NCBI GenBank assembly: GCA_001970955.1
Contig: MPUH01000270.1
Location: 1 to 64,000 of the forward strand
DNA from: Stentor coeruleus
Taxonomy: Eukaryota; Ciliophora; Heterotrichea; Heterotrichida; Stentoridae
Length of the DNA: 64,000 bases
Reading direction: 5' to 3'
Shown here: positions 19,904 to 29,591 of the stretch, in pieces
How positions within the stretch are numbered: position 1 is the first letter of the stretch
Layout of the letters: each line of letters opens with the position of its first letter
Translations under genes and position numbers: made by a program
Notes under the pieces: generated by a model
Seen by the model: only the letters and a program-made list of their open reading frames with translations
Databases searched by the model: none
Told to the model about the DNA's origin: nothing

Positions 19904-20907
19904 CTAATCACTACTCTTAATTTTCTTTAACAGTAATTTACAGTTCTTCACATACTCTTCGCCCATTTCCGGATATGTATTCCTAACTTGTCTTTCATAA
20001 CTTAACGCTTTTACCTGCGCTTCTCTAATCCCTATATTTTTTTCTTGTCTTTCATAACTTAACGCTTTTACCTGCGCTTCTCTAATCCCTATATTTTTTT
20101 CCTGTAACACAAGAGCTAATTTCCTACAAACATGTTTTCTAAGTTTAGCATTAGCCACACACGATGTTTTTTTCTCATTTTCCAGTTCTTTTCGTATTTT
20201 CCTCAATTTCCAAAAAAGATAAAAATCATAAACTTTACTCGACAGTTTTTCAAGCTGTTTTATCTGAGTTTTCTCATATGTTTGAGAAAAATATTTGATA
20301 ATTCGCATTGTATCTTTATCGATATTAGGGAAATTCTCAAAAATTATATAAAAAGAGTCGTAAAGGTCTTGAAAAGCACATGTTGTATTATATGAAGGCT
20401 CTAAAGATTTGAGTATAGGGAAAAGTGAAGAAAATGTGAATTGCTTATCAGAAATCCCAGGTTTAGTTTTTATCATAATTTGGCTTATAAGAAGTTTTTC
20501 TAAGGACTTTAAAGATTTTGAGTATGTTTTAGGAGCTTTAAAAGCCCCTTCTATACGGGGCCTTTTGATTTTCATTTTCTCTCTGATTTCTTCGTTTATT
20601 TTGATTAAGCTTTCTTTGTCTACACCATTAGGACTGATCTTCATTGCATATTCAATTGATAGCTTTAAACCCTTTTATAGAACTTACTTTTGTTTTTGCC
20701 TTAGAAAACTCACATAATCCATCAGCAAAGCTTTTTACTTGCCGCTCTTCAAGTTCTGCGCTATATTGATTTTACGTCATAGGGTCGCCGATAAACTCGA
20801 CCTTATAAATCCCTTTTTTTATATCTCGAATCTATATATATCTTTACAATTCCTGGCCACCAAGGATACTTAGTTATTTTCCCCCAAACAACTTGATTGA
20901 TTTCCAT
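19904..20907 (-). CDS. PWWP-domain protein, 4 exons
   Basis: Reconstructed from four exons: 20848-20907, 20776-20831, 20688-20760 and 19904-20671. The introns are 16, 15 and 16 nt. The product is 318 aa. The first exon gives V-V-W-G-K-I-T-K-Y-P-W-W-P-G-I, the PWWP signature. The next exons complete the small barrel (Y-K-V-E-F-I-G-D-P). PWWP domains bind methylated histone tails and DNA, usually H3K36me. Residues about 75-318 are helical and basic and might include a TFIIS-N/LEDGF-like helical bundle, but this is uncertain. A 57-bp tandem duplication repeats 19 residues near the C-terminus. Only the last exon is visible as an open frame. Confidence 0.85.
19987..20100 (-). repeat. Perfect 57-bp in-frame tandem duplication
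   Basis: Units 19987-20043 and 20044-20100 encode E-K-N-I-G-I-R-E-A-Q-V-K-A-L-S-Y-E-R-Q twice in the PWWP protein. No N lies between them, so unlike the gap-flanking copies this may be a genuine recent duplication. Confidence 0.85.
20672..20687 (-). other. 16-nt intron
   Basis: Coding-strand sequence GTAAGTTCTATAAAAG. It joins exons 3 and 4 of the PWWP gene and has an unusual AAG 3' end. Confidence 0.8.
20761..20775 (-). other. 15-nt intron
   Basis: Coding-strand sequence GTAAAATCAATATAG. It joins exons 2 and 3 of the PWWP gene, splitting a Thr codon. A at intron position 10. Confidence 0.85.
20832..20847 (-). other. 16-nt intron
   Basis: Coding-strand sequence GTAAAGATATATATAG. It joins exons 1 and 2 of the PWWP gene just after the PWWP motif. 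Without its removal the frame ends in TAA. Confidence 0.85.
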
Positions 20908-20983
20908 ATTAATATATTCTAATAATTCAAGTAAAATAAGTTCATGTGTTTTTTATTGATTAAATGATAAAGTTTGAAAATAG

Positions 20984-20984
20984 N
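20984..20984. other. Single-N assembly gap
   Basis: One N in the short intergenic stretch between the PWWP gene and the next gene. Unlike the other seven gaps, only about 9 shared bases (TTAAATGAT) are visible on the two sides. Confidence 0.8.
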
Positions 20985-21115
20985 TTAAATGATTTACTAT
21001 ACAAAATGCTAGAGAATTATTATAAAATCCATAAACTGAAAAAGGGGGTGTTTTGATATAATAATATAGAGTTTGTTTTTGATTAATATATGAAAAGGTT
21101 ATTTTATATAGTCTA

Positions 21116-22102
21116 TCAAGCTTTAGGTTTTGATCTTGATGCTAAGTACTCAAGAATTTCTCTTTTATTGCTTTTAATTCGCTCTTCTTCCATTTTGATA
21201 AATTCCAACCTTTTCTCTATATCTTCTTTAGTTGGTGAAACTTTTAACCTCTGCTCTTCAGATTCTGCTCTCATTTCTTGGGATTTTGGCTTTAAATCAA
21301 CACTTTTCTGTACCAGGTTTTTAGCTTTCTTCTCTTTTTCTTTCACAGGGGACAGTTCAAAAGATTGATTTATTTTCTGGCTTTTTTTAATACTTGGCAA
21401 TAAAGACTTAGACAGTTTTTTCTGTATTTTTTGCGGACTTTCTTTACTTTTAGACCTTTGAAAAGGTAGTATTTTCCTTGTGTTCTTTTTCAATGCCAAA
21501 TTCCCAAAGGCCTGAAGTTTTTCAGCTTCTTTCCTCATTTTGTTAAGTGTTTTAGCCTTTTCCCAGCTTTCTTTAAGCTCAGAAAATACCTTATCCTTTT
21601 CTTGTTTTTTGCGTTTAATATCATCTTCCAAAGAGTTTTTCGCCACACGTATAAAAAACCTATCCATATCTATCTCATTATTCTGAACATCTCTAACTTT
21701 TTTCTTTTTAGCTTTAATTTGTTCCTTAAGATTCTCACGATGATATATCTTAAGAGGTTCAGGAGGAGTTTGTGGTAATGGTTTAGGTCTTTCTAAAAGT
21801 TTTTCTACTTGATTAAGATTTCTTTGTTTATGACGATATTCTATTTGTTTTTTAAGTACACTGAAATGATGTTTGCGCATATTTTCTTTAATTAATTCTT
21901 CATGCTCTTCAATACTCGCTTTAACTTTTTCTCTCTCATTATATTCAGAGTTAATAGCTTTTTCATATTCAATAGTTCTTTGAAGTTTATCATATGCTCT
22001 ACCATAAGCATCTTTTATAACTGGGCTGTTTGAGTTTTTGTCAACCATAGAACTGTTTAAAATCTTAGCAAGTTTGGCAATTCTTAATTCCTGCATTGTC
22101 AT
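21116..22102 (-). CDS. Coiled-coil protein, 328 aa
   Basis: Not recognised. Highly charged (Lys/Glu) helical protein over residues about 1-230, with a Pro-rich break L-L-E-R-P-K-P-L-P-Q-T-P-P-E-P near 105-120. The C-terminal third contains an S/P-K basic stretch and ends in another helix. The form resembles ciliary or cytoskeletal microtubule-associated proteins of ciliates, but no motif fixes it. It diverges from the MORN gene with 119 bp between starts; TATATAATAATA lies upstream of this start. Confidence 0.7.
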   Translation of the reverse strand: MTMQELRIAKLAKILNSSMVDKNSNSPVIKDAYGRAYDKLQRTIEYEKAINSEYNEREKVKASIEEHEELIKENMRKHHFSVLKKQIEYRHKQRNLNQVEKLLERPKPLPQTPPEPLKIYHRENLKEQIKAKKKKVRDVQNNEIDMDRFFIRVAKNSLEDDIKRKKQEKDKVFSELKESWEKAKTLNKMRKEAEKLQAFGNLALKKNTRKILPFQRSKSKESPQKIQKKLSKSLLPSIKKSQKINQSFELSPVKEKEKKAKNLVQKSVDLKPKSQEMRAESEEQRLKVSPTKEDIEKRLEFIKMEEERIKSNKREILEYLASRSKPKA

Positions 22103-22221
22103 TTCAGTTATTATTATATAAGATTTTTATATATAATACCTTTAAAATCTAAGTTAATTTTGACTGTAGAGTAAAAAGCTTTAAGTATAAATAAACTTTT
22201 CTTTATAAAGCCAAGTAATAA

Positions 22222-23178
22222 ATGGGTGCTTGCACTCAGTATATGGTATCCTGCGATGTATGCAAAGATGATTTTAACGAAACTATTATTTCAAACAGAC
22301 AAAGGCCAATATCACAAACTAGAGCTTATGAGGCTTCTAAAGCAAAGCTACATAATTTAGGGAGAAGATATTTGATAAAGAAGCAAATACCTAGTTTGAT
22401 TAAAGCGAAAAAAAAAGGTGAGATGATTGTTTGGGTTCTAGGAACAGGTATAACCCCTGTACCTGGTTTAAAATGGGAAGAAAACAAACTATACGACCTA
22501 GTTATCTATACAGGACAAACACGTAAAGGTTTCAGACATGGTCTAGGAATCCAAATCTGGCCAGATGGTACCTACTTTGAAGGAATGTGGAGAAAAAACA
22601 AAGCTCATGGCCTAGGCCGATTAGTACATTCAACACATGACTCAATAGAATCCAACTGGATTAAAGGTAAAATGCAAGGATATGGAATTTATCATCATAG
22701 TTCTGGACTTATATCATCAGGATATTGGGAAGATGATAAACAAGAAGGTCTTGGTCAAGAGCTCTGGCCTTCTGGTTTATCTTATAAAGGTGAATATCGT
22801 CAAGGACTTAAACATGGAAAAGGTTATACACGTTTTGAAGATGGGTCTTATTATGAAGGTACTTTCAAATATAATAATATTTCTGGAAAAGGTAAATATC
22901 ATTGGAAAGATGGGAAAGTTTATGATGGGGAATGGGAGGATAATAAAATGCATGGAATTGGAAGATTGGTTTGGAAAGATGGAAGGGAATATTTTGGAGA
23001 ATTTTTTAATGATCTTAGGGATGGGTTTGGAACTTTTGTATGGCCTAATGGGAAAAAGTATGCTGGTAAATGGAGGAAAGGGAAGCAACATGGGGTTGGG
23101 ACTATGATTGCGGAAAATGGGAAAGCTTTGAAGGGAGAGTATTTTCAAGGAAAGAGACTTCGTTGGATTAATGAATAA
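22222..23178 (+). CDS. MORN-repeat protein with possible N-terminal lipid anchor
   Basis: 318 aa. Residues about 90-310 contain nine or ten MORN repeats of the type G-x-x-Y-E-G-x-W-x-x-x-K-x-H-G-x-G (such as D-G-T-Y-F-E-G-M-W, D-G-K-V-Y-D-G-E-W and N-G-K-K-Y-A-G-K-W). These beta-hairpin arrays bind lipids or act as cortical scaffolds. The N-terminus M-G-A-C-T-Q-Y has Gly2 and Cys4, suggesting myristoylation plus palmitoylation, though Gln6 is not ideal. It is probably a cortical or basal-body-associated scaffold. No kinase domain is fused. Residues 10-90 are unassigned. Confidence 0.85.
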   Translation: MGACTQYMVSCDVCKDDFNETIISNRQRPISQTRAYEASKAKLHNLGRRYLIKKQIPSLIKAKKKGEMIVWVLGTGITPVPGLKWEENKLYDLVIYTGQTRKGFRHGLGIQIWPDGTYFEGMWRKNKAHGLGRLVHSTHDSIESNWIKGKMQGYGIYHHSSGLISSGYWEDDKQEGLGQELWPSGLSYKGEYRQGLKHGKGYTRFEDGSYYEGTFKYNNISGKGKYHWKDGKVYDGEWEDNKMHGIGRLVWKDGREYFGEFFNDLRDGFGTFVWPNGKKYAGKWRKGKQHGVGTMIAENGKALKGEYFQGKRLRWINE

Positions 23179-23746
23179 TGTATATAGTAATTTGTGGGGT
23201 TTTAATTTTTTTTTTAAGTTTTAGGTTTTGATGGTGGATTTTTATGATTGATGAGGATTTATAGAGATTTAGAGCTTGTTTTTAGAAGTATGGCTTTTTT
23301 TTGGTTTTGGAAATATTTTTTTAGTTTATTGTAATATTTCATTTATTACTTAAACCTACTTAAAAATTATAACTATACAATCATCCAAATTATAATCTTA
23401 CTAATCTCTTTCACTAGTTAAACTGCAAAAAATTCATCCCAAAATCAAATCATAATATCAATTATATTTTAAAATCACACAAAATTAATCAAAAACATCA
23501 GCACTAAACTATCCCAAAAACTCCCTTAATCAGCCTATTATCTCAACATTTTCCCAATGCAACTACTCCATTTATAATCAGTAATCACACTCAGTTCTAA
23601 AAGACTCTTAAAAAGGAATAAACCGGGAATTACTGTATATTTATCTTAAACCTAAAAAATACAAAGTTATGACATCAAAAACTTTTCCCTACTTTTCAAT
23701 CTTAACATAAATACTTATTATAAACAAACTTAATAAAACTTAAAAA
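23179..23746. other. Intergenic between convergent genes
   Basis: No gene seen. G/T-rich up to about 23330, then abruptly A/C-rich with almost no G until about 23600. Confidence 0.6.
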
Positions 23747-24139
23747 CTAAAACAAAGAACAAGAATATGTACATGAACAGTTTTTTGCTTCTTCTTCAAA
23801 TGAAGTATCTGTAGGTATCGTCCTATATTCAATTCTTTTTAGTATACTCTTTAGCTCCTTACCTTTTTCTTCTTTTTTTCTTAAGATTTCAATATTATGA
23901 GCAATTTTCAAGTTGATTTCTCTAATCTGATGCTCTAGTGAGCTAAGTTCATCAAATACAAAGCTTTGTGCTGCTGTTTTGTGTCCACTTTCATGTGTAT
24001 AAGCCTTTTGAGTTTTAGCGAATTCTTCATCGTAATAAAGGCTTATAGGCTTTATATTTGATATGCTATTGATACATTTGATTTCTTTTTTGATTGGGGA
24101 AATTTTTTTTAGATCGTTTTCCAATCTGGGTACTTCCAT
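23747..24139 (-). CDS. Small coiled-coil protein ending in a CaaX box (CSLF)
   Basis: 130 aa, not recognised. Residues about 70-110 form a coiled coil. The C-terminus is C-S-C-T-Y-S-C-S-L-F: the last four residues C-S-L-F fit a CaaX prenylation box, and the three upstream Cys could be palmitoylated, as in Ras-type anchors. Predicted to sit on the cytosolic face of a membrane. No signal peptide. It is one of four CaaX-ended genes in this part of the window. Confidence 0.65.
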   Translation of the reverse strand: MEVPRLENDLKKISPIKKEIKCINSISNIKPISLYYDEEFAKTQKAYTHESGHKTAAQSFVFDELSSLEHQIREINLKIAHNIEILRKKEEKGKELKSILKRIEYRTIPTDTSFEEEAKNCSCTYSCSLF

Positions 24140-24881
24140 AGATAATTATAAGATGGCTAAGCTAAAATAGTCACTAAAGATATATTAGGATAAGGGATTT
24201 ATTTGATATAAGGTTTTAGATTATTTATTGTTAGATGTGAGAGAAACTGTTATGAGGTTATGATTTAATTATGGGGTGTTGGAATTATTTTTATGTTAAT
24301 TTTTTTATGGGATTGAAATATTGATGATATGATTAGGGGTGATTGTGTAATAAATATGATATTGATTATTAAGATTTTTATGCTTGAGAGTTTTAAAAGA
24401 ATAACTGTTTGTGCTTTAATTAAATATGATTTTAATATTTGAGTTTTTAAAGAAATCAATTATGGTAAGATGTGCTGTTTGGAAAATAATATTAGGATTT
24501 TGTTTAGATATCAAGCTAAATAGTTATATTATTATTATAATTAACTTCTTGTTGCAGTTAATTTATTTCATATTCAGGAACAGTTTTTCCTGAAACTTAG
24601 CTCATGATTATATTAAACTCCAATACATCAATTTCCCATTTCTTTTTCTATCAAAAAAATAATTCTCATCTCTTCTTTCATAAAAACTCTCATTATGAAA
24701 TTTAATCTTACTATCTGATAATCAGAAAGTTTACCTATATTATATTTTGATTTAACTTTCATATTTCATCTACTAAATTAGATTTTATATGTAGTATTTA
24801 ATAACACATTAAATATTTTTTGATAAGTTTTTCTTATGAAGTTAATTGAATTTTCTCTCTTACAACTTTTAAAGTCCATAA
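24140..24881. other. Intergenic between divergent genes
   Basis: No convincing gene. An Ile-rich frame at 24265-24459 on the minus strand looks random. The plus strand turns from G/T-rich to C/A-rich near 24590. Confidence 0.55.
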
Positions 24882-25508
24882 ATGGAAATCCCACCTGATA
24901 TGTATGAACCATCACCAAAGTTCATGAGAAATTCACCAATTAAAACAATTCGCGAACCAGAAATAGAAGAATCGCCAGTAAAATCTCCAACAAAGATACA
25001 AAAATTCGACTTAAACGTTGTTACCAATTGGAATATTGAAACAAGAAAAGTTCCTGTATCGATATTTGGAAGAGTACAAAGTCACTCAACTTCAAGGCCA
25101 AAAGATCAAGAAAACCCTAATTCATATGTAAGAAAACTTTTTGATGAAGGAGAAGTTTTTTCAGCAAGATCATTTTCTAGAGATGTTCCTGGAAGAAGCA
25201 ATTTCCAACCAGAGACTGAGAAATTCAAAGATAAGGAAATTGAGATATTGAACCATAAGATACGAAATTTGATTAGGGAAAAATTTGAACTTAAATCGCA
25301 GCTTGAAAGCCAAAATCAAATGATAAAACATCTTAAACAGAAGGATAGAAAAAAAACTTATGTTGCTGCTTTAGGAAGTAATAATGTTGAAAACTCGCTT
25401 CTTGAGGTAACTTTCAAGCCAAATGAAAATTTTGAAGATAATATAAAAAAGCATAAAAGATTTCCTAGAGAGGTGTTTAGGCTTCCTAAACACAAAGGAA
25501 TTTCTTAG
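24882..25508 (+). CDS. Unknown protein with C-terminal coiled coil, 208 aa
   Basis: Not recognised. The first about 110 residues are Pro/Ser-rich and probably disordered (P-D-M-Y-E-P-S-P-K-F, E-E-S-P-V-K-S-P-T). Residues about 112-155 form a coiled coil (K-D-K-E-I-E-I-L-N-H-K-I-R-N-L). The tail is basic. S/T-P sites suggest phosphorylation. The stop is TAG. Long gaps on both sides (742 and 872 bp) give no context. Confidence 0.65.
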   Translation: MEIPPDMYEPSPKFMRNSPIKTIREPEIEESPVKSPTKIQKFDLNVVTNWNIETRKVPVSIFGRVQSHSTSRPKDQENPNSYVRKLFDEGEVFSARSFSRDVPGRSNFQPETEKFKDKEIEILNHKIRNLIREKFELKSQLESQNQMIKHLKQKDRKKTYVAALGSNNVENSLLEVTFKPNENFEDNIKKHKRFPREVFRLPKHKGIS

Positions 25509-26380
25509 ACTTTTATTAATATAGTAGGTAATAATTTGGTAATCAACTTTTTAAATAACTTGTTAAATCTAATGATTATTTTATAACGTCTTGAGTCAAG
25601 CCTGAAATTATAGTTGGAACTGATGAATATAAAAATTAAATCTTTTAGTAAATGAAAATTGTAGAATGATATTTAAAATTAATGGAAAAAAAAAAGAATA
25701 CTTGTGCTATAAAAGTTTAAAGCTTGCGATTATTTTATCAGGTTAAAAAAGTTTTATGTTTTTTGGATTTTTTTCAAATAAATACTAATCAGTAATCTTA
25801 TTTTTCTAGCAAGAAGTATTTTCCTGTAAGTCCAGTTTAATAATAACTAGATGTTTTTTTTCTACTTGTTTATATTTTGTTAAATATTGCAAAACTTTAT
25901 CATCCAAAATGTATTTGCAAACATGATGAAATCAATAAAATTTTTAAGTTTTCTCTTTAAAAACAAGATAAATTTAATAAACTCATAATACTTAAAGCTT
26001 AATACATATATACTCAACTATATTATAAACTTAAATATGCATAATAACAACCCAGTTTCACATTCACAAAACTACATAAAATTTTGTACTTTCATCCTAT
26101 GATAATATATTTTCCCATCAAATTTTCCAATATAACCTACTCTAATTTCATTATTTAGAATTCCAGCTTTATTTATCCAAACCATAATTTACCAATAAAA
26201 TACCGATATTATTTAAAAATACCTTAAATACTTTTTTTCTATATAAAACATCATACATTTTTTCTTAGTCTCTCTTTGCAAATCTAAAAATCGCAAAACC
26301 ACAATCATCTGATTTCTATCAAAAAACATTTATTCCACTTATAAAAATGTTTAATAAAATACATATAATATTTTTCGTAA
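25509..26380. other. Intergenic, nothing recognised
   Basis: Very AT-rich on both strands. No open frame with coding character and no repeat seen. The last 350 bases, upstream of the next gene, are A/C-rich and G-poor. Confidence 0.55.
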
Positions 26381-28129
26381 ATGTCAAGTCAATCAAGCCA
26401 AGAAATCAACGTTTCAAACATCGAAAAGAAAATCTTGAAAAACACACTCCTCGCCAATCCAAATAATCTACAAGAGAAAGACCGATCAGTCTCCCACCTC
26501 TCTCTTTTTTCGAAAACATGTAGAAACTACAGTCCAATACACATGCAGTATCTAGATTCCTGCATGTCTAAATCTTCGTTATTCGATTTTACTATGCTCA
26601 AAAGTATGACTAAAGAAGTTCCTCTACCTTCAGACACTGATACATTTCAAGACAAGCTTCAAGAAATTATTGACAACTCATTATCAGACGCACATCTCAT
26701 CTTACCGCCTGGGTCCTTAAAACTCCAAAGCTTGCAAATAAGGAAATCAATACATTTCAAAGGAAGCCCAGGGACAAATTTGATTATCGACGATGGGCCA
26801 ATCCAAATAGGTTCACCTGAAGACGACAACAAAATTCTAGTCACATTTTCTGAGCTTAGTTTTGAATTCCTATCAAGTTTTCCTTGTGCATCAGCTCTTT
26901 TCACAATAGAAGGTTCACAGAATGATCTAGATCTTTCAGACTGTGTTATTACATACAACTCAAAAAACCAGTCTAATGATGAATCTATCTGTTTTTCATT
27001 AACCCCAGCTGATTTTGAAGCAAATATTTATAGTTCAACCTTAACCTTAGATTCTTGCAATATATCAGGTTTTGGTTCAATATGCAAGTCTTGTGATTCC
27101 TCATCAATAATACTAAACAAATGTCATTTTTCAAATTGTAGCAGTAGTGCTCTTATCCTCACATCTCCAAAAGTTTTAAAAATTTCCCATAGTCTTATAG
27201 AAAAGTGTAAGAAAAACGCTGTTGAGATTCTGGCCGCAGCTGAAAATACTGGTCATTCAACAACCAGGACTAAATCCTCAGCATCCCAAGTCTCATCAAA
27301 AGAAATTTTTATCGACAATAGCGATTTTAAACATAACCAAGGATCAGGTTTGATAATCCATAGTGAAAACCTAGCTGATTATAACGCTGATATCTTAATA
27401 GATTGTTGTAAAATCGCTCATAATAAAAAAGAAGGAATATGTTTAAAGCATATATCTCTAAGAAAAATGAAAATCACTAATAGCGATATTAGCTGCAATC
27501 ATTTAACAGGGATTAGGATGCAAAAAGTTCATAGATCATCTTTAGAAAGCGAATTTATTATATCTTACAATCGAATTTTCGACTCTTTTCGTGGATATGG
27601 AGTTTATTCATACTCATCATGCCCAGTATTAGAAAACAATGAAATTTTCAGAAATAGTCTTGGGGGGATTATGATTGCCGGGAATTGTAACACATCGATT
27701 TTCGATATATCAAAAAATTTGAATATAATTTCTTGTGACTTACAAGCTAATGGGGAAAATGGGATACATATTTGTGAGTATTCTAATACAGTAATGATTG
27801 AATCTTGTAAAATAAGCAAGAATACTAAAAGTGGGTTATTTTTGAATATGAATCCTGGGAAAGATATAAATGATGTGTCAAAAATGTATATTGAGGCTAA
27901 ACATTGTGAGATTTTAGGGAATAATGGTTTTGGTATTGTTTGTGTTAAAAGTAAATGTTTTTTTTCAAATGTTATACTTGAGAAAAATGTTGAAGGGCAG
28001 ATAGAGTATGGGGAAGGATCGAAAGAACTTGTTAAGTTTGATTCTGAGAATAATACAAGCATGTCAGGATTGTATGTGCCGGTTAAAGTTAAGAAGAACT
28101 CATGTAGAGGCACATGTACTGTGTTTTAA
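26381..28129 (+). CDS. Right-handed beta-helix protein ending in a CaaX box (CTVF)
   Basis: 582 aa. Residues about 120-540 show repeated short strands with I-x-N-S/C-x-I/F and G-I/L-x-I patterns (I-D-N-S-D-F-K-H-N-Q-G-S-G-L-I-I, C-K-I-A-H-N-K-K-E-G-I-C-L, L-E-N-N-E-I-F-R-N-S-L-G-G-I), typical of parallel beta-helix (PbH1) proteins such as FBXO10/11 and SHCBP1. No F-box was seen. The C-terminus S-C-R-G-T-C-T-V-F is a possible CaaX box with an upstream palmitoylatable Cys. It is likely a cytosolic, membrane-tethered scaffold, since no signal peptide is present. Confidence 0.75.
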   Translation: MSSQSSQEINVSNIEKKILKNTLLANPNNLQEKDRSVSHLSLFSKTCRNYSPIHMQYLDSCMSKSSLFDFTMLKSMTKEVPLPSDTDTFQDKLQEIIDNSLSDAHLILPPGSLKLQSLQIRKSIHFKGSPGTNLIIDDGPIQIGSPEDDNKILVTFSELSFEFLSSFPCASALFTIEGSQNDLDLSDCVITYNSKNQSNDESICFSLTPADFEANIYSSTLTLDSCNISGFGSICKSCDSSSIILNKCHFSNCSSSALILTSPKVLKISHSLIEKCKKNAVEILAAAENTGHSTTRTKSSASQVSSKEIFIDNSDFKHNQGSGLIIHSENLADYNADILIDCCKIAHNKKEGICLKHISLRKMKITNSDISCNHLTGIRMQKVHRSSLESEFIISYNRIFDSFRGYGVYSYSSCPVLENNEIFRNSLGGIMIAGNCNTSIFDISKNLNIISCDLQANGENGIHICEYSNTVMIESCKISKNTKSGLFLNMNPGKDINDVSKMYIEAKHCEILGNNGFGIVCVKSKCFFSNVILEKNVEGQIEYGEGSKELVKFDSENNTSMSGLYVPVKVKKNSCRGTCTVF

Positions 28130-28484
28130 ATATACATAATTTGATGGATGTGCGAATAAATCTTTATTGAATTTTGTGTTTTTTGTCAATTTTAATTGGA
28201 TTAGGTTTTTAGATAGAAGATTTATTAAGGTTTTATGCTATGAGTAAATAATATTTTGTTAATATTGTGTATGAAACTTTAAACAAAATTACAATGAATC
28301 ATTTTATGATCTCTAAATATATTATAATACAAATATAAAATATTCACAGATTTTTCAGGAAGTTCATATAAATACGCTTTATATAGGATCTCTATAAAAA
28401 GACTTCGCTAGAATATCTAAATTTCTATAAGTTTTTATATATAATACACCTTAAGTAAACATATTTTCTTGTAAACTAATCAAA
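28130..28484. other. Intergenic
   Basis: AT-rich, nothing recognised. It separates the beta-helix gene from the SmF relic. Confidence 0.5.
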
Positions 28485-28717
28485 TTAACTATTTTCTTGA
28501 TCTTCCTCTTGTTTTATATAAAGAATATTATTACATCTAACCAAAACTTCTCCTAAAAGGCCTTTGTTTTCCCCATTAATCCACTCAAAATCATCCATCA
28601 ACTGTAAGTTCATATATTTGTCATAAAATAGCAAAATACTTTTATATTCCATACCCTATTTAAGTTTCATAGTAATAGGATGTCCTACACATCTGTAAGA
28701 AAAGTTAAGGGTTTAGA
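28485..28717 (-). pseudogene. Broken SmF (snRNP core protein) gene
   Basis: From 28655 to 28485 the minus strand encodes G-M-E-Y-K-S-I-L-L-F-Y-D-K-Y-M-N-L-Q-L, then G-L-L-G-E-V-L-V-R-C-N-N-I-L-Y-I and an acidic tail. This is a close match to SmF. In the same frame just upstream lies G-H-P-I-T-M-K-L-K followed by TAG (28656-28658), exactly where SmF has an invariant Trp (K-W-G-M-E-Y). Further upstream (28688-28717) S-K-P-L-T-F-L-T-D lies in a shifted frame. No GT-AG pair of 15-16 nt repairs either lesion, so a pseudogene is the simplest reading. Two sequencing errors are the alternative. Confidence 0.75.
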
Positions 28718-28866
28718 GTCTCAAAAGATAAAACTAACATCTTTATATTCCCTTATAAATAAAAACATTTGCATCCTAAGTATAAATTATTAATACATAC
28801 ATATATAAATCCATTTCACCCTTAGTTGTATAAAATCCATACAGTTTAGAAATTTAAAACAAATAA

Positions 28867-29199
28867 ATGGCCTTGCATAGAAGATATTACAATGCTGAAA
28901 GCGCATCAAATAACTCATCAATAAGCATTTTTTCCTATGCCCCGAAATCTGATAAAAGTATCAGTGTGGACTTTACAGAGCATGATACTAAAGAAAAGGA
29001 ACAACATAAATTTGATAACTTTATAACTTTGTACCCAAGAAATTCAAATGCTTCATGTGTTGGTTATTCATTAGCATCGACAAGAGTTATGAGATTTCAG
29101 AGCCAGAAAACTTCAAGAAGGTCTTCAAAAAAAATCTCCCCTCCTTTTAGGCTAAGGGGATGTTTATCTAATAAAAGCTGTAAATGCACTACATTTTGA
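28867..29199 (+). CDS. Small basic protein with polybasic CaaX tail (CTTF)
   Basis: 110 aa, not recognised. Ser-rich N-terminus. Residues about 80-100 are strongly basic (K-T-S-R-R-S-S-K-K) and are followed by C-L-S-N-K-S-C-K-C-T-T-F. The polybasic stretch plus a possible CaaX box resembles the membrane-targeting tail of K-Ras-like proteins. It ends in TGA, which supports TGA as a stop codon. AAACAAATAA precedes the start. Confidence 0.6.
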   Translation: MALHRRYYNAESASNNSSISIFSYAPKSDKSISVDFTEHDTKEKEQHKFDNFITLYPRNSNASCVGYSLASTRVMRFQSQKTSRRSSKKISPPFRLRGCLSNKSCKCTTF

Positions 29200-29591
29200 G
29201 TTATTGTGTGAAATTGTTTTGTTAATTGTAAAAAATGAGGTTAAGTGGAGAAAATTGTCTTGTAAATTAAAATTATGATCAGAAGAGTTTTAGGATTTAT
29301 TTTTTGTGATTGTTGATTGATTTTTTTATTGGGATTATATGTAATTTATGTATTTTATATGCTAAGGAGTAGTATAGGATTTTATTGAAGAAGATATTTA
29401 ATAAAAGTTTGGAATTATCTGATTATATGATTTTATAATCAAAGTTTTATAAGATTATTAAAATATCAATAAAGATTCAATTGTATTTTTTATAAAAATT
29501 AACAACCTTTTTCTTATATTCACATGAGTTATAAAAACCTAATTTCTCAGTGGTTTATGATCAAGGCAATGCAGTATTATACATTATAATC
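29200..29591. other. Intergenic
   Basis: G/T-rich 3' flank to about 29450, then A/C-richer. Nothing recognised. Confidence 0.5.

Noticed and set aside
24265-24459. 64-codon minus-strand frame rich in Ile and Leu
   Set aside because: The composition fits random AT-rich DNA, with no upstream signal and no neighbour support.
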